Part shown: piece by piece, positions 34,461-43,105 of the stretch
Numbering within the stretch: the first letter of the stretch is position 1
Layout: each line of letters begins with the position of its first letter
Origin: Jeotgalibacillus salarius
GTDB lineage: Bacteria; Bacillota; Bacilli; Bacillales; Jeotgalibacillaceae
DNA: 64,000 nt
Direction: 5' to 3'
Assembly (NCBI RefSeq): GCF_004405125.1
Contig: NZ_SORX01000002.1
Span: 248,001 to 312,000 of the forward strand
Notes under the pieces: model-generated
Database searches by the model: none
What the model was told of the DNA's origin: nothing
Seen by the model: only the letters and a program-made list of their open reading frames with translations
Translations under genes and position numbers: made by a program

Positions 34461-35582
34461 TTGAGTGAATTAGCAAAGTCAAAATGGTTTCGCTTTGGTT
34501 TTGGCTTAATAACCATTTTAATTATTATTTACTTGTTATCATTAGTAGAATATATTTTTACCCCGATTGTGATTATCGTTACTACCCTGTTTGCGCCAAT
34601 TGCGATTGCAGGTGTACTTTACTATCTGTTAAGACCAGTTGTCAATTTTGCAGCAAAATATCTGCCCAGAGGAATCTCCATACTAATTATCTATCTTGCC
34701 GGTATCGGTCTGATCGTAGGACTGGTCTTTTTAATAGGACCCCCTTTATCCAGGCAGTTTAATTCATTAGTGGATAATATCCCGTCCATATTTAATGAGC
34801 TTAACGCTATGACGATGAATTTAATACAGTCTGACTGGTTTAAGAGTATTCAGGAACAGCAGGACTTTTCCCTGCAGGATATTACTGACCGCATTGCGAG
34901 TACCCTTCAGGGGTCACTGGATTCAATTGGATCGAACCTGATGTCTATTATTGGTGTAATCACAAACATAGCGATTGTGCTGGTTACCATTCCTTTTGTT
35001 TTATTTTACATGTTAAAAGACGGTCAAAAGCTGCCAGAACAATTTCTGCGTTTTACTCCTGAAGAATTTCGCCCGGAAGGCAGAAAAGTATTGCAGGATA
35101 TGGACGTTGCGTTGAGCTCTTATATTCAGGGGCAGCTGATTGTCAGTTTTTGTGTAGGGGTTCTGCTTTATATCGGTTACCTGATTATAGGGCTTGAGTA
35201 CACAATCGTACTAGCCTTAGTTGCGATGTTAACGAACGTAATCCCTTTTGTTGGACCTTTTATCGGTACTATTCCGGCAGTTGTGGTCGGATTCATAGAA
35301 TCTCCTTTAACTGCTTTATTCGTTATTATTGTTGTCATTGTTGCACAGCAGATTGAAAGTAACTTGATTTCTCCACAGGTGATGGGGAAAAAGCTGCAGG
35401 TCCATCCATTAACCATCATTTTTCTTCTTCTGGTTGCCGGAAGCTTTGGAGGACTGCTCGGACTGATTATGGCTGTGCCTACTTATGCAGTTGGTAAAGC
35501 GATTGTAGTGAATGCATACAGATTCATTACCATCAGAAAACGTTATGATGATCAGCGAATGAAAAAAAGTAAAATGGTATAA
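34461..35582 (+). CDS. AI-2E family transporter
   Basis: A 373-residue membrane protein with about seven to eight membrane segments and the family features: paired N-terminal helices, a periplasmic-type loop (residues about 95-145) and the C-terminal LIVAGSFGGLLGLIMAVPTYA, where most members have GxxFGxxG. Family members have been linked to AI-2 export or to Na+/H+ and lipid-related transport; the substrate is not known. TTG 34461 follows GGAGGG at seven bases; an ATG/TTG pair upstream would overlap the ribosome site. Confidence 0.88.
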   Translation: MSELAKSKWFRFGFGLITILIIIYLLSLVEYIFTPIVIIVTTLFAPIAIAGVLYYLLRPVVNFAAKYLPRGISILIIYLAGIGLIVGLVFLIGPPLSRQFNSLVDNIPSIFNELNAMTMNLIQSDWFKSIQEQQDFSLQDITDRIASTLQGSLDSIGSNLMSIIGVITNIAIVLVTIPFVLFYMLKDGQKLPEQFLRFTPEEFRPEGRKVLQDMDVALSSYIQGQLIVSFCVGVLLYIGYLIIGLEYTIVLALVAMLTNVIPFVGPFIGTIPAVVVGFIESPLTALFVIIVVIVAQQIESNLISPQVMGKKLQVHPLTIIFLLLVAGSFGGLLGLIMAVPTYAVGKAIVVNAYRFITIRKRYDDQRMKKSKMV

Positions 35583-35583
35583 T

Positions 35584-35615
35584 AAAAACGAGGCCTGAAC
35601 TCAGGCCTCGTTTTT
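35584..35615. terminator. Bidirectional terminator after the AI-2E-type gene
   Basis: Fifteen-base stem AAAAACGAGGCCTGA / TCAGGCCTCGTTTTT with a two-base spacer. Confidence 0.92.
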
Positions 35616-35957
35616 ATGTGTGAAAATTTTCTCGAAAAAAGACTGTTCTTCAGCATTCATCGTTTCTTTCGTAAATGGTGCATCCAGGTGAAATAAAATA
35701 AAGCCGTGATAGACCTGCAAATCCTCATCACAGTCATCACAGAAAAAAAACTCTTCTTTATTCCAAAATGCTACCTGTGTTCCTCTTTTTACACGTACAT
35801 ATTCATACTTCGTTTGTTTATCTGTCATTTTATCGCTGTAAAAATTAAAAGCTTCATCTTTAGAGCTGAAATGCCACTCATCTACAATATCTTTTTCCCA
35901 TCCATCTAAAAACCACCATGGTTCTGCATCGCTTTTCAGCTGAACGATCCGCCACAC
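35601..35957 (-). CDS. DUF1033 family protein
   Basis: About 118 residues with the DUF1033 pattern AEPWWFLDGWEKDIV near the N-terminus and a Cys pair FCDDCDEDLQVYHG near residue 75. The family is of unknown function. GTG 35957 has AAAGG upstream; a GTG nine bases earlier is too close to it. The 3' end lies in a shared terminator. Confidence 0.75.
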   Translation of the reverse strand: MWRIVQLKSDAEPWWFLDGWEKDIVDEWHFSSKDEAFNFYSDKMTDKQTKYEYVRVKRGTQVAFWNKEEFFFCDDCDEDLQVYHGFILFHLDAPFTKETMNAEEQSFFEKIFTHKNEA

Positions 35958-36036
35958 AAGCAGCACCGCCTTTCTTTAGTGGGCTGCTTTTAGTGTACTT
36001 AACATTGAATAGAAAAGAAACGGATTTGCTCAGCGA

Positions 36037-36369
36037 TCAAACGTTCACAGGTTCAAGATTCACCGCATGTTCAGGTTCTTCCACAATTAATGGTTCAATA
36101 ATTCTTAAAACTAAATGATAGTTCTCTGCTTCTTCATTGAGCTTATAAAGAATTCTTTTACCTTGTCTTTGTTCGGTTATTAATTTTGCTGTTTTAAGTT
36201 TTTTAATGTGCTGACTGACAAGTGGCTGGCTGATACCAAACAACTGAACGAATTCAGATACCGTCCATTCTTCTTCAGCCATTTTCTTAGCCATTATTAA
36301 CCTCGTGCGATCCCCAAACAGGCGATAAATATCCGCTAACTCGTGTGAGTACTCAAATTGTTGAATCAT
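36037..36369 (-). CDS. ArsR/SmtB-family transcriptional regulator
   Basis: A 110-residue winged-helix repressor. LADIYRLFGDRTRLIMAKKM and WTVSEFVQLFGISQPLVSQHIKKLKTAKLI form helix-turn-helix, followed by the wing RQGKRILYKL. The metal-site cysteines of ArsR (CVC) are missing, so the ligand may be something else or a different metal site. ATG 36369 has GAGGGG six bases before. Target not visible. Confidence 0.88.
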   Translation of the reverse strand: MIQQFEYSHELADIYRLFGDRTRLIMAKKMAEEEWTVSEFVQLFGISQPLVSQHIKKLKTAKLITEQRQGKRILYKLNEEAENYHLVLRIIEPLIVEEPEHAVNLEPVNV

Positions 36370-36572
36370 CTTTTGCCCCTCGCTTCCAAAAAAATAAACC
36401 AAATGGCTCATATATAGTACGTTCGAATTATATTATACCTTTACTAAATAAAAAAAACTACTGTTCTTGGAATTTATTTCGTTTTAAATAGTCTTTAAGT
36501 CTATTGTAATTTTTCGAAATTGCTTCGCTTGCTTCCTATTCTTTAATAGTAGACAATAGAAAAAAGGATAAT

Positions 36573-36602
36573 TGAAACTTATAACATCCTTATTCCGTAT
36601 AA
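36573..36602 (+). promoter_or_regulatory. ECF-type (SigW-like) promoter of xpaC-telA
   Basis: TGAAAC (36573-36578), 17-base spacer, CGTATAA (36596-36602). This matches the SigW consensus TGAAAC-N16/17-CGTA. It lies 34 bases before the xpaC start. Confidence 0.65.
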
Positions 36603-36635
36603 GATACTATAAGTCCGTAAAAGGAGAAGATGGAT

Positions 36636-37253
36636 ATGAAACAAATATTAAATTTTCTGACCCGTCTTGGTGTATCAATACCTATTGCAAGTATTACCTG
36701 GATTTCGGCTCTCTTTCTCATAAATGTGCCTTTCTGGCCTTCAGTATTAGCAGGTGTTTTTGGAGGGCTGGTCCCATTCTATACAATAAAGTGGTTTCAA
36801 AAACGTTCACTTTTAAAAACATATGGTTTAACTAAAAGCGAGTATGAGTATATCCAATCTAATTTAAAAGAGGCTCAGAAAAAGATTTCACGCCTTCAGG
36901 GCAAACAGTTTCAAATCAGATCAATTTCAGCTATGAGACAGCTGAATGATATGATTAAATTTTCAAGAAGAATCTTTACAATTGTTAAAAAGGATCCTAA
37001 ACGTTTTTATATCTCAGAAAGATTTTTCTTTTATCACCTGGACACTGCTGTTGAACTGACAGAAAAATATACGTTACTTGTCACTCAACCAGTGAAAAAT
37101 AAAGAAGTGTTGGTTTCGTTGGAAGATACAAGAAAAACACTTCATGAATTGAATAGTTCATTGGAAGAAGACTTAATGAAGGTCCTTTCAAATGACATTG
37201 ATACATTAAGAATCGAATTGGATATGGCCAAAAAGACAATAGAGCATAAATAG
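36636..37253 (+). CDS. xpaC: XpaC family protein (5-bromo-4-chloroindolyl phosphate hydrolysis)
   Basis: A 205-residue protein with two N-terminal membrane helices (residues about 6-25 and 28-45) and a helical cytoplasmic part (LSRRIFTIVKKDPKRFYISERFFFYHLDTAVELTEKY region) typical of XpaC. ATG 36636 has AAGGAG nine bases before; an ATG six bases earlier is less well placed. It is followed by telA after 15 bases, as in Bacillus subtilis xpaC-yaaN. Enzyme activity is not certain. Confidence 0.88.
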   Translation: MKQILNFLTRLGVSIPIASITWISALFLINVPFWPSVLAGVFGGLVPFYTIKWFQKRSLLKTYGLTKSEYEYIQSNLKEAQKKISRLQGKQFQIRSISAMRQLNDMIKFSRRIFTIVKKDPKRFYISERFFFYHLDTAVELTEKYTLLVTQPVKNKEVLVSLEDTRKTLHELNSSLEEDLMKVLSNDIDTLRIELDMAKKTIEHK

Positions 37254-37268
37254 CGGGAGGTTGTTTTA

Positions 37269-38450
37269 ATGGAAGATAAGCAACAGGTAAAAGTAGAAGA
37301 AAGATCGTCCAATCTGGATGATTTGCTGGCAAACCCCTTTGGTGAAAATGAAGTGACAACTGTTGAAAAAGATTCAAATCAAAACCCTGCACCAAAAAGA
37401 TTAGCTGATGTGTTAACGGAAGAAGACCGTAAACAGGCTGAAATCCTTTCTAAACAAATAGATCCTGCTGATCACCAGTCAATATTGCAGTATGGGACCG
37501 CTGCCCAGTCAAAACTATCTAACTTCTCTCATGCCATGCTTGATCATGTGCAGAGAAAAGATGTTGGTCCGATTGGTGATATATTAAAGGAATTGATGGA
37601 CAGGCTTGAGCAAATTGATCCTGATGAATTAACGGAACAAAAGAAAAATGTGATTTCTAAGTTATTCAGCCGTGTTAATAGATCCGTCAATGAAATTTTA
37701 TCCAAATATCAAAAAGTTGGAGCTCAGGTTGACAGGATTAGTGTGAGGCTTGATCATTCCAAAAAATCATTAATTGATGATATTCAAATGCTTGATCAGC
37801 TTTATAATGAAAACAAGGAATATTTTCAGGCGTTGAATATTTATATTGCTGCTGCAGAAATAAAACGTGAAGACCTTGAGAACAATGTCATTCCCACGCT
37901 GCGCAATAAAGCTGAAAAAAGCACTGATCAGATGGCTTATCAGGAAGTAAATGATATGATGCAGTTTTTAGACAGACTGGATAAACGAATCCATGATCTT
38001 CAGTTAAGCAGACAAATCACGATTCAAAGTGCACCTCAGATCAGAATGATTCAGAATATTAACCAGGCACTGGCTGAGAAGATCCAGGCTTCTATTCTGA
38101 CAGCGATCCCACTTTGGAAGAACCAAATTGCTATTGCGCTTACTTTGTTCAGACAGCAACGTGCTGTGGAAGCTCAAAAGCAGGTAACGAAAACGACAAA
38201 TGAATTGCTATTAAAGAATTCAGAGATGTTAAAAACGAACAGTATTGAAACCGCAAAGGAAAATGAAAGAGGAATTGTGGATATTGAGACGTTAAAAACA
38301 ACTCAGTCAAACCTTGTATCTACATTAGAGGAAACGTTACGCATTCAGGAAGAAGGCCGCCAGAAACGCCGACAGGCTGAAGGTGAAATTCAGGCGATGG
38401 AAGCTGAATTAAAACAGCAGTTACTTCAACTTAAAAACAAAGGATCTTAG
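37269..38450 (+). CDS. telA: TelA-like toxic anion resistance protein
   Basis: A 393-residue, mostly helical cytosolic protein of the TelA/YaaN/YceH family, with long coiled-coil-like segments, the region [26 protein letters not shown] (about 135-160) and [35 protein letters not shown] (about 255-290). Members are linked to tellurite and envelope-stress resistance in several bacteria. GGGAGG upstream, coupled to xpaC. An ECF-type promoter in front supports an envelope-stress role. Confidence 0.9.
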   Translation: MEDKQQVKVEERSSNLDDLLANPFGENEVTTVEKDSNQNPAPKRLADVLTEEDRKQAEILSKQIDPADHQSILQYGTAAQSKLSNFSHAMLDHVQRKDVGPIGDILKELMDRLEQIDPDELTEQKKNVISKLFSRVNRSVNEILSKYQKVGAQVDRISVRLDHSKKSLIDDIQMLDQLYNENKEYFQALNIYIAAAEIKREDLENNVIPTLRNKAEKSTDQMAYQEVNDMMQFLDRLDKRIHDLQLSRQITIQSAPQIRMIQNINQALAEKIQASILTAIPLWKNQIAIALTLFRQQRAVEAQKQVTKTTNELLLKNSEMLKTNSIETAKENERGIVDIETLKTTQSNLVSTLEETLRIQEEGRQKRRQAEGEIQAMEAELKQQLLQLKNKGS

Positions 38451-38453
38451 AAC

Positions 38454-38486
38454 AAAAACCGCTGTGTCAGATACACAGCGGTTTTT
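38454..38486 (+). terminator. Terminator after telA
   Basis: Stem AAAAACCGCTGTGT / ACACAGCGGTTTTT with a five-base loop. Confidence 0.93.
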
Positions 38487-38601
38487 ACATTTTTCTCTGC
38501 CAGTCAGAAGACTTTCGCTTGGAACTTTTCCAATAATTCTTATTAACATGGTCGTTATGTCTGCTGAATTCCTCCAGGCGGGCCAAATGCTGTGCATTCA
38601 C
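38485..38601 (-). CDS. Possible small basic protein, 38 residues
   Basis: GTG 38601, ten bases after GAGGAG, opens a frame starting MNAQHLARLEEFSRHNDHV and ending SDWQRKM, with the stop codon reaching into the telA terminator. Composition (Lys, Ser, His, Trp) is plausible for a small Bacillales protein, but nothing is recognised and proof of translation is missing. Confidence 0.4.
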   Translation of the reverse strand: MNAQHLARLEEFSRHNDHVNKNYWKSSKRKSSDWQRKM

Positions 38602-38708
38602 CGTTGTTCATCTCCTCTGTTCTTTTTGCTACTCTTAGTGTAGTCAATAAAAGAGAATTAGAAACGGGAATGCATCATGATTTTTTTCTCAGTGAATGAA
38701 ATCTGATT

Positions 38709-40622
38709 TTATATGCTCTTATACAGCAGTCTTTTCAACAGCGGAAATAAAATATCCGGAAGTTCATCTATGTTTTGAACAAATAGACTGAATCGCCCAT
38801 AAATATTTTGAATAACTTCTTTCTGACTTTCAGGGATTTCTGACGTTGAGAGGAAAACATTCATCACTTCTATTCCCCTCTTTCTGGCTGAAAGCACAGC
38901 GTCATGTGTGTCAACAATTCCATTCTGTTCATAATCGGCTGCTGCAGGCTCACCATCAGAGAAAACGAGTAAAAACTTTTGTTTTTCAGTCCGTTTTTCA
39001 AGTCTTTCAGTCATATGTCTGATGGCATAACCATCGCGATTATCCTCTTCTGGTTCAAGCTGCATGATCTCTTCTCCACCCTGGTAAAGGCTTCGATCGA
39101 ATGAAATCACTGTTCTGAAATGGTTTGGTTGTCCATCCTGTCCTGCCTTAGGTGTACTTTCCCAAAACCCGGTAATTTCATGAGGGACCTGAACCGATTT
39201 CAATGCTTCATGAAATAAAACGAGTCCTTTTTTCGTTTCATCCATTTTGTCAAACATTGAAGCTGAACAATCAAGTAATAACTCAAATGCAGCATCAATT
39301 TTAGGAGATTCTTCATCTTTTTTATAAAATATTCTCGGTTTTTCATCAGTAAAGTAAGGGATCAGATTTTTGCTCAGTCTGCCTTTTACAAGATGATCTC
39401 GAGGATTTGTTTTTTTATGATCCAGTGTTTTTTCTATAATTTTTTGAAGTTTTTTCTGATAAAGTGATATATCTTTCTTATACTGCTGGTATAGTAACTT
39501 TTCCTGATCCTTTACAATGTCAGGATTTTCAAAGACAGGAAACGCATGCTCATTTTCTTTACCGTATTTAGAAGATCCCCCTTCATTTGTTTCCTCTGAT
39601 TTTCGTTCAGCATCCTGTTCATCAAATTCCTGTCGCTGAGATTTCTTGGAACTACCCTGCACACTCCCGAGAGCCTGTTCCTGGTCATCGCCTTCTCTCG
39701 CAGCTTCAGTATCTATAGAAGTCTTTGTGCCTGATTCTAATTCGAATTGCAGAAAAGACTCACCTTCTTCTTCAGACTCCCTGTGCCAAGCTTTAAACTC
39801 CTCATCTTCAACTTCTTCATTGCCGGTAGGCTTTTCTTTTTCAACATCGTCATTGATTAGTTCATCTTTTCTTTTCAGATCTTCAAATGTAAGTCCTTCA
39901 GCCCAATTATTAATTGTCTTTTCAGGAAGATGGAAATATTCATTCAGCATATCTTTTGCAAGCAACTCATCCGTTACTTCACATAAGGCTTTACAAATTT
40001 TAATCGTATCCGCCGTAGATGAAGTTTCGTGTGCTTTTTCAATTTGCTGTGTGATAAACGGTTTTGCCCGGTTAATATCTGTCTGGACGTGTGGCCACTC
40101 ATCTATTGGAGAATCAGCAAATATAAGCAAATAAATCAGATTAAAAAATGCATCGGTTGTAACTCCTTTTACCTTGTGTACGTTCAATTGTGAATTGAAG
40201 TACTTGAAATAGACCGAGCGCCTTGTAGCAAAAGCTTTTTTAGTACCTGGTCTTTTCTTTTTGGTGATTTCTTCAAGTCTTGCATCTTCGATCAGCATAA
40301 ACAGCTGTTTTGCAAATGATGGATGATCAAGTGTATGAGTATATTGAATAAATTTCTGAATTTCTATAGGATCTGAATGTTTATAAGCACCTTCAGCTCT
40401 TAAAAAAACATCTGTAATTAGACCGTGCCACTCTTCTAATTCAGACCGGTGATCCCAAAAGTGACTGACGAAAAGAGTGTTTCCAGGTACGTCCAGGTAG
40501 TTCATCGGACTGTACTCGACTGTCATTTCTTTCTCTTTAGTCAGTGTTTTTGCAAGATCGATCAGCTGCATTAACCGGAATGAATTCACCTGTTCATCGT
40601 TAAACTGTATAAAGCGCTGCAT
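38709..40622 (-). CDS. yojO: VWA-domain protein (YojO/CobT/NorD-like)
   Basis: A 637-residue protein: N-terminal helical part, a long acidic low-complexity middle (residues about 265-370) and a C-terminal von Willebrand A domain. The MIDAS motif is DCSASMFDKM (about residue 450) with SDGEPAAADY later. It pairs with the upstream MoxR-type ATPase as in Bacillus yojN-yojO and in NorQ/NorD or CbbQ/CbbO, where the pair remodels or loads metal into a target enzyme. The target is not in the window. Confidence 0.88.
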   Translation of the reverse strand: MQRFIQFNDEQVNSFRLMQLIDLAKTLTKEKEMTVEYSPMNYLDVPGNTLFVSHFWDHRSELEEWHGLITDVFLRAEGAYKHSDPIEIQKFIQYTHTLDHPSFAKQLFMLIEDARLEEITKKKRPGTKKAFATRRSVYFKYFNSQLNVHKVKGVTTDAFFNLIYLLIFADSPIDEWPHVQTDINRAKPFITQQIEKAHETSSTADTIKICKALCEVTDELLAKDMLNEYFHLPEKTINNWAEGLTFEDLKRKDELINDDVEKEKPTGNEEVEDEEFKAWHRESEEEGESFLQFELESGTKTSIDTEAAREGDDQEQALGSVQGSSKKSQRQEFDEQDAERKSEETNEGGSSKYGKENEHAFPVFENPDIVKDQEKLLYQQYKKDISLYQKKLQKIIEKTLDHKKTNPRDHLVKGRLSKNLIPYFTDEKPRIFYKKDEESPKIDAAFELLLDCSASMFDKMDETKKGLVLFHEALKSVQVPHEITGFWESTPKAGQDGQPNHFRTVISFDRSLYQGGEEIMQLEPEEDNRDGYAIRHMTERLEKRTEKQKFLLVFSDGEPAAADYEQNGIVDTHDAVLSARKRGIEVMNVFLSTSEIPESQKEVIQNIYGRFSLFVQNIDELPDILFPLLKRLLYKSI

Positions 40623-40631
40623 CTAATCACC

Positions 40632-41495
40632 TCACTCAAAGATTGTTTCAGCGATATTTTTTACAGCAGATTTTTCTCTATCATCTTCAAGCTTATCAAT
40701 AATACCTCTCTGGATTGCTCTTTTAGGGGGCATGTATATAGACAGATCGCACGTATCCAGCAGCGCACGGATAGAAGCAGCCTCTTCTGAAACCTGTCCA
40801 TTTTGTACTTGTGTAAAAAGATCTGCTGATAACTGTACGAACTGGTCAATGATAACTTCATCTTTTAATGAGCTTTGTTCAATTAATACGCTCTTTAATG
40901 TTTCTCCCTTAATATAGGGAACATCTACGACTATAAATCTGTTTTTTAGCGCTTCATTCAAAGGAACTGTCCCTATATAACCTTCATTAATTGCAGCAAC
41001 CACTTTAAATCCGTCAGCGGCTTTTATTACTTCGTTTGTGAACGGGTTCGTAATTGTGCGGCGGTAATCAAGTACTCCGTTTAATATTGGCAGTGTTTCC
41101 GGTTTGGCCATGTTAATTTCATCAATATAGAGGATGTGACCTTTTTTCATTGCCTGAATAACTGGTCCTTCTACAAATGTGATAGCAGTTTGACCGTCCA
41201 TCTGCTCAATAGTTTTAAACCCAAGCATGGCTTCAGCATCAAGATCAACCGAACAATTAATGCTGTACATTGGCTGTTTAAAAGTATAGCTGACACTTTC
41301 AGCAAGCTTTGTTTTACCAGAGCCGGTTGGCCCTTTCAGTAAAATGTTTTTTTGAAGGGATAGACCGATCATTACATCTTGAAATACAGTATCATCTTCT
41401 GCAGTATAGCCTCCGGACCCGATTCTTCCTTGTTGATCGGGATCTCCTTTGGGGCTGCTTTCTATTAAATGTCTAATATTTTCTGAAAGTTGCAT
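40632..41495 (-). CDS. yojN: MoxR-family AAA+ ATPase (YojN-like)
   Basis: A 287-residue AAA+ ATPase. Walker [14 protein letters not shown], Walker [10 protein letters not shown], sensor-type [23 protein letters not shown], and a lid domain with [14 protein letters not shown] 41495 has AAAGGA eight bases before it; earlier in-frame starts lack a site. Nine bases separate it from yojO. Likely a chaperone working with the VWA partner. Confidence 0.9.
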   Translation of the reverse strand: MQLSENIRHLIESSPKGDPDQQGRIGSGGYTAEDDTVFQDVMIGLSLQKNILLKGPTGSGKTKLAESVSYTFKQPMYSINCSVDLDAEAMLGFKTIEQMDGQTAITFVEGPVIQAMKKGHILYIDEINMAKPETLPILNGVLDYRRTITNPFTNEVIKAADGFKVVAAINEGYIGTVPLNEALKNRFIVVDVPYIKGETLKSVLIEQSSLKDEVIIDQFVQLSADLFTQVQNGQVSEEAASIRALLDTCDLSIYMPPKRAIQRGIIDKLEDDREKSAVKNIAETIFE

Positions 41496-41627
41496 TTGAA
41501 TCATCCTTTTCTTTGACTTCAATATCTAATTGTATCGTTCTTTTTGTTTGTTAATCAACTCTTGAGGTTAGACACATTTAAAAAGAATATGTAAAATGGA
41601 GACTGGAGTGAAAGGAGTTATACATAG

Positions 41628-42416
41628 ATGAATCAAATGAAGTCTCGGCTTGCCTCAGTAGCTGAGCATCGTTTATTTAATGCGGTGATTATCAGTTTAA
41701 TCCTATTTAATGCAGTATTAATTGGTCTTGAAACCTACCCTTCTATATTCAACACCTACACTGATCTTTTTATTGCGGCTGACAGAGTTCTTTTGTGGCT
41801 CTTTACGATAGAAATAATAATCAGATTAATCGCTGCCCCTTCTTTGAAACAGTTTTTCAAAGAACCATGGAACGTTTTCGATTTTCTCATAGTAGCCAGC
41901 GGACACTTAATCACGGGTGGACATTATGTGACAGTGCTGCGTATTCTGCGTGTCTTAAGAGTCCTCAGAACGATCTCAGTTATTCCTTCTCTCAGAAAAA
42001 TGGTTAATGCCCTTTTGATGACAATACCTTCTATGGGGACAATTCTGTTGCTGCTCGGTATTTTCTTTTATATTTACGGGGTTATTGGAACTATGTTATA
42101 TAGTGAAATAGCACCTGAATATTTTGGAAGCCTTCACAGCTCTTTCTTAACCCTGTTTCAAGTCGTTACACTTGAGTCATGGGCCAGTGGAGTTATGAGA
42201 CCGATACTTGCGGAAGATCCTACATCCTGGTGGTATTTTGTCACATTCGTTTTGATAGGAACATTTGTGATCTTTAATCTTTTTGTAGGGGTCGTCGTAA
42301 ATAACGTTGAAGAAGCAGATAAAGAAAACAGACCTTCACCGGAAGAAGTAAAGTTAGCACAGGTCCAAAAAGAACTCGAAGAAATTAAAGCTTTAATTAA
42401 AAGTCAAAAAGAGTAA
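41628..42416 (+). CDS. Bacterial voltage-gated sodium channel (NaChBac family)
   Basis: A 262-residue, one-repeat, six-transmembrane ion channel subunit. The S4 voltage sensor carries Arg at 105, 108, 111 and 114 (VLRILRVLRVLR). The pore filter is TLESWAS (181-187), identical to that of NaChBac of Bacillus halodurans, so Na+ selectivity is expected. A C-terminal coiled coil (about 238-262) should tetramerise it. ATG 41628 has AAAGGAG ten bases before it. In alkaliphiles such channels serve motility, pH and Na+ balance. Confidence 0.95.
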   Translation: MNQMKSRLASVAEHRLFNAVIISLILFNAVLIGLETYPSIFNTYTDLFIAADRVLLWLFTIEIIIRLIAAPSLKQFFKEPWNVFDFLIVASGHLITGGHYVTVLRILRVLRVLRTISVIPSLRKMVNALLMTIPSMGTILLLLGIFFYIYGVIGTMLYSEIAPEYFGSLHSSFLTLFQVVTLESWASGVMRPILAEDPTSWWYFVTFVLIGTFVIFNLFVGVVVNNVEEADKENRPSPEEVKLAQVQKELEEIKALIKSQKE

Positions 42417-42436
42417 GGCTCAGCCTTACTCTTTTT
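42406..42436. terminator. Bidirectional terminator between the channel and rok-like genes
   Basis: Near-perfect palindrome AAAAAGAGTAAGGCT / AGCCTTACTCTTTTT around one central base, serving both convergent genes. Confidence 0.9.
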
Positions 42437-42830
42437 CGTATATATACAGCCCTCTATCCAATTTTCTAACGTCAGGGTACTTTCGTTGAATCGTTCGCAT
42501 GAAAGTTGTCATATTCGCAACTTTGTAACCGGTTTTATCTTCTACAAATTTCTGTATATCCGTACCCTTTACCGGTTCCAGCTGATTTTGAAGAATTTCC
42601 AGAGCGGCTGCATGCATTTTTTTAGATTTACCGACGTTAATAGGTTTAGGAATTTTAGCTTGATTAATAGGTTGATCAGCATCAGTCATATTAACAGTTG
42701 CTGATTGATCTAACTCTCTCAGCCTTTGCAAAATGTTTTCTCGTTCATTTTTGAATTCCTGAAGAATTCTTAATTCTGAATCTGCCATTTGTTCAAGGCG
42801 AATTTTTAAAGCTGCTCTTTCATCAAACAT
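42426..42830 (-). CDS. rok: Rok-like repressor (nucleoid-associated, AT-rich DNA binding), short form
   Basis: A 134-residue protein. The N-terminus MFDERAALKIRLEQMADSEL and following coiled-coil region match the oligomerisation domain of Bacillus Rok (repressor of comK). The C-terminus, with TGYKVANMTTFMRTIQRKYP and LDRGLYIYE, matches the Rok winged-helix DNA-binding domain. The linker between is about 30 residues, shorter than in the roughly 190-residue Bacillus subtilis Rok and more like the plasmid-type sRok. AAGGAG lies ten bases before ATG. It follows a small gene in the same operon. Confidence 0.85.
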   Translation of the reverse strand: MFDERAALKIRLEQMADSELRILQEFKNERENILQRLRELDQSATVNMTDADQPINQAKIPKPINVGKSKKMHAAALEILQNQLEPVKGTDIQKFVEDKTGYKVANMTTFMRTIQRKYPDVRKLDRGLYIYEKE

Positions 42831-42844
42831 TTGCTGTGATCTCC

Positions 42845-43048
42845 TTAAGCCTCTTCAAAGTAGTCTTTATAAAAGCCGCCTACTTTTCCAGTGTTGTCAA
42901 TAATAAAAATAAACTCTTCAGTCTCATTTTTAACTTCATACGTTTTACCGACTGTCAGTACATTGTTAACAACATATTTCGCTGCATTGTCATGTACACA
43001 CTTAACTTGTTTAATTGTCTCCCGGTTTTCCCAATCTAGATGAATCAT
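42845..43048 (-). CDS. Small conserved protein, DUF6501-like
   Basis: A 67-residue soluble protein (starts MIHLDWENRETIKQVKCVHD) with NVLTVGKTYEVKNETEEF and NTGKVGGFYKDYF, which I recognise as a conserved Bacillales small-protein pattern. AAAGGGG is eight bases before ATG. It ends 14 bases before the rok-like gene, likely cotranscribed. Function unknown. Confidence 0.75.
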   Translation of the reverse strand: MIHLDWENRETIKQVKCVHDNAAKYVVNNVLTVGKTYEVKNETEEFIFIIDNTGKVGGFYKDYFEEA

Positions 43049-43105
43049 GGATCAAACCCCTTTCATTTATCTTTATTGCTAGTATATCGCTAAAATTGGT
43101 GAATG

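Noticed and set aside
39646-40134. Open frame of 162 codons on the plus strand opposite yojO
   Set aside because: Antisense shadow of the acidic low-complexity region of yojO; serine-rich artefact.
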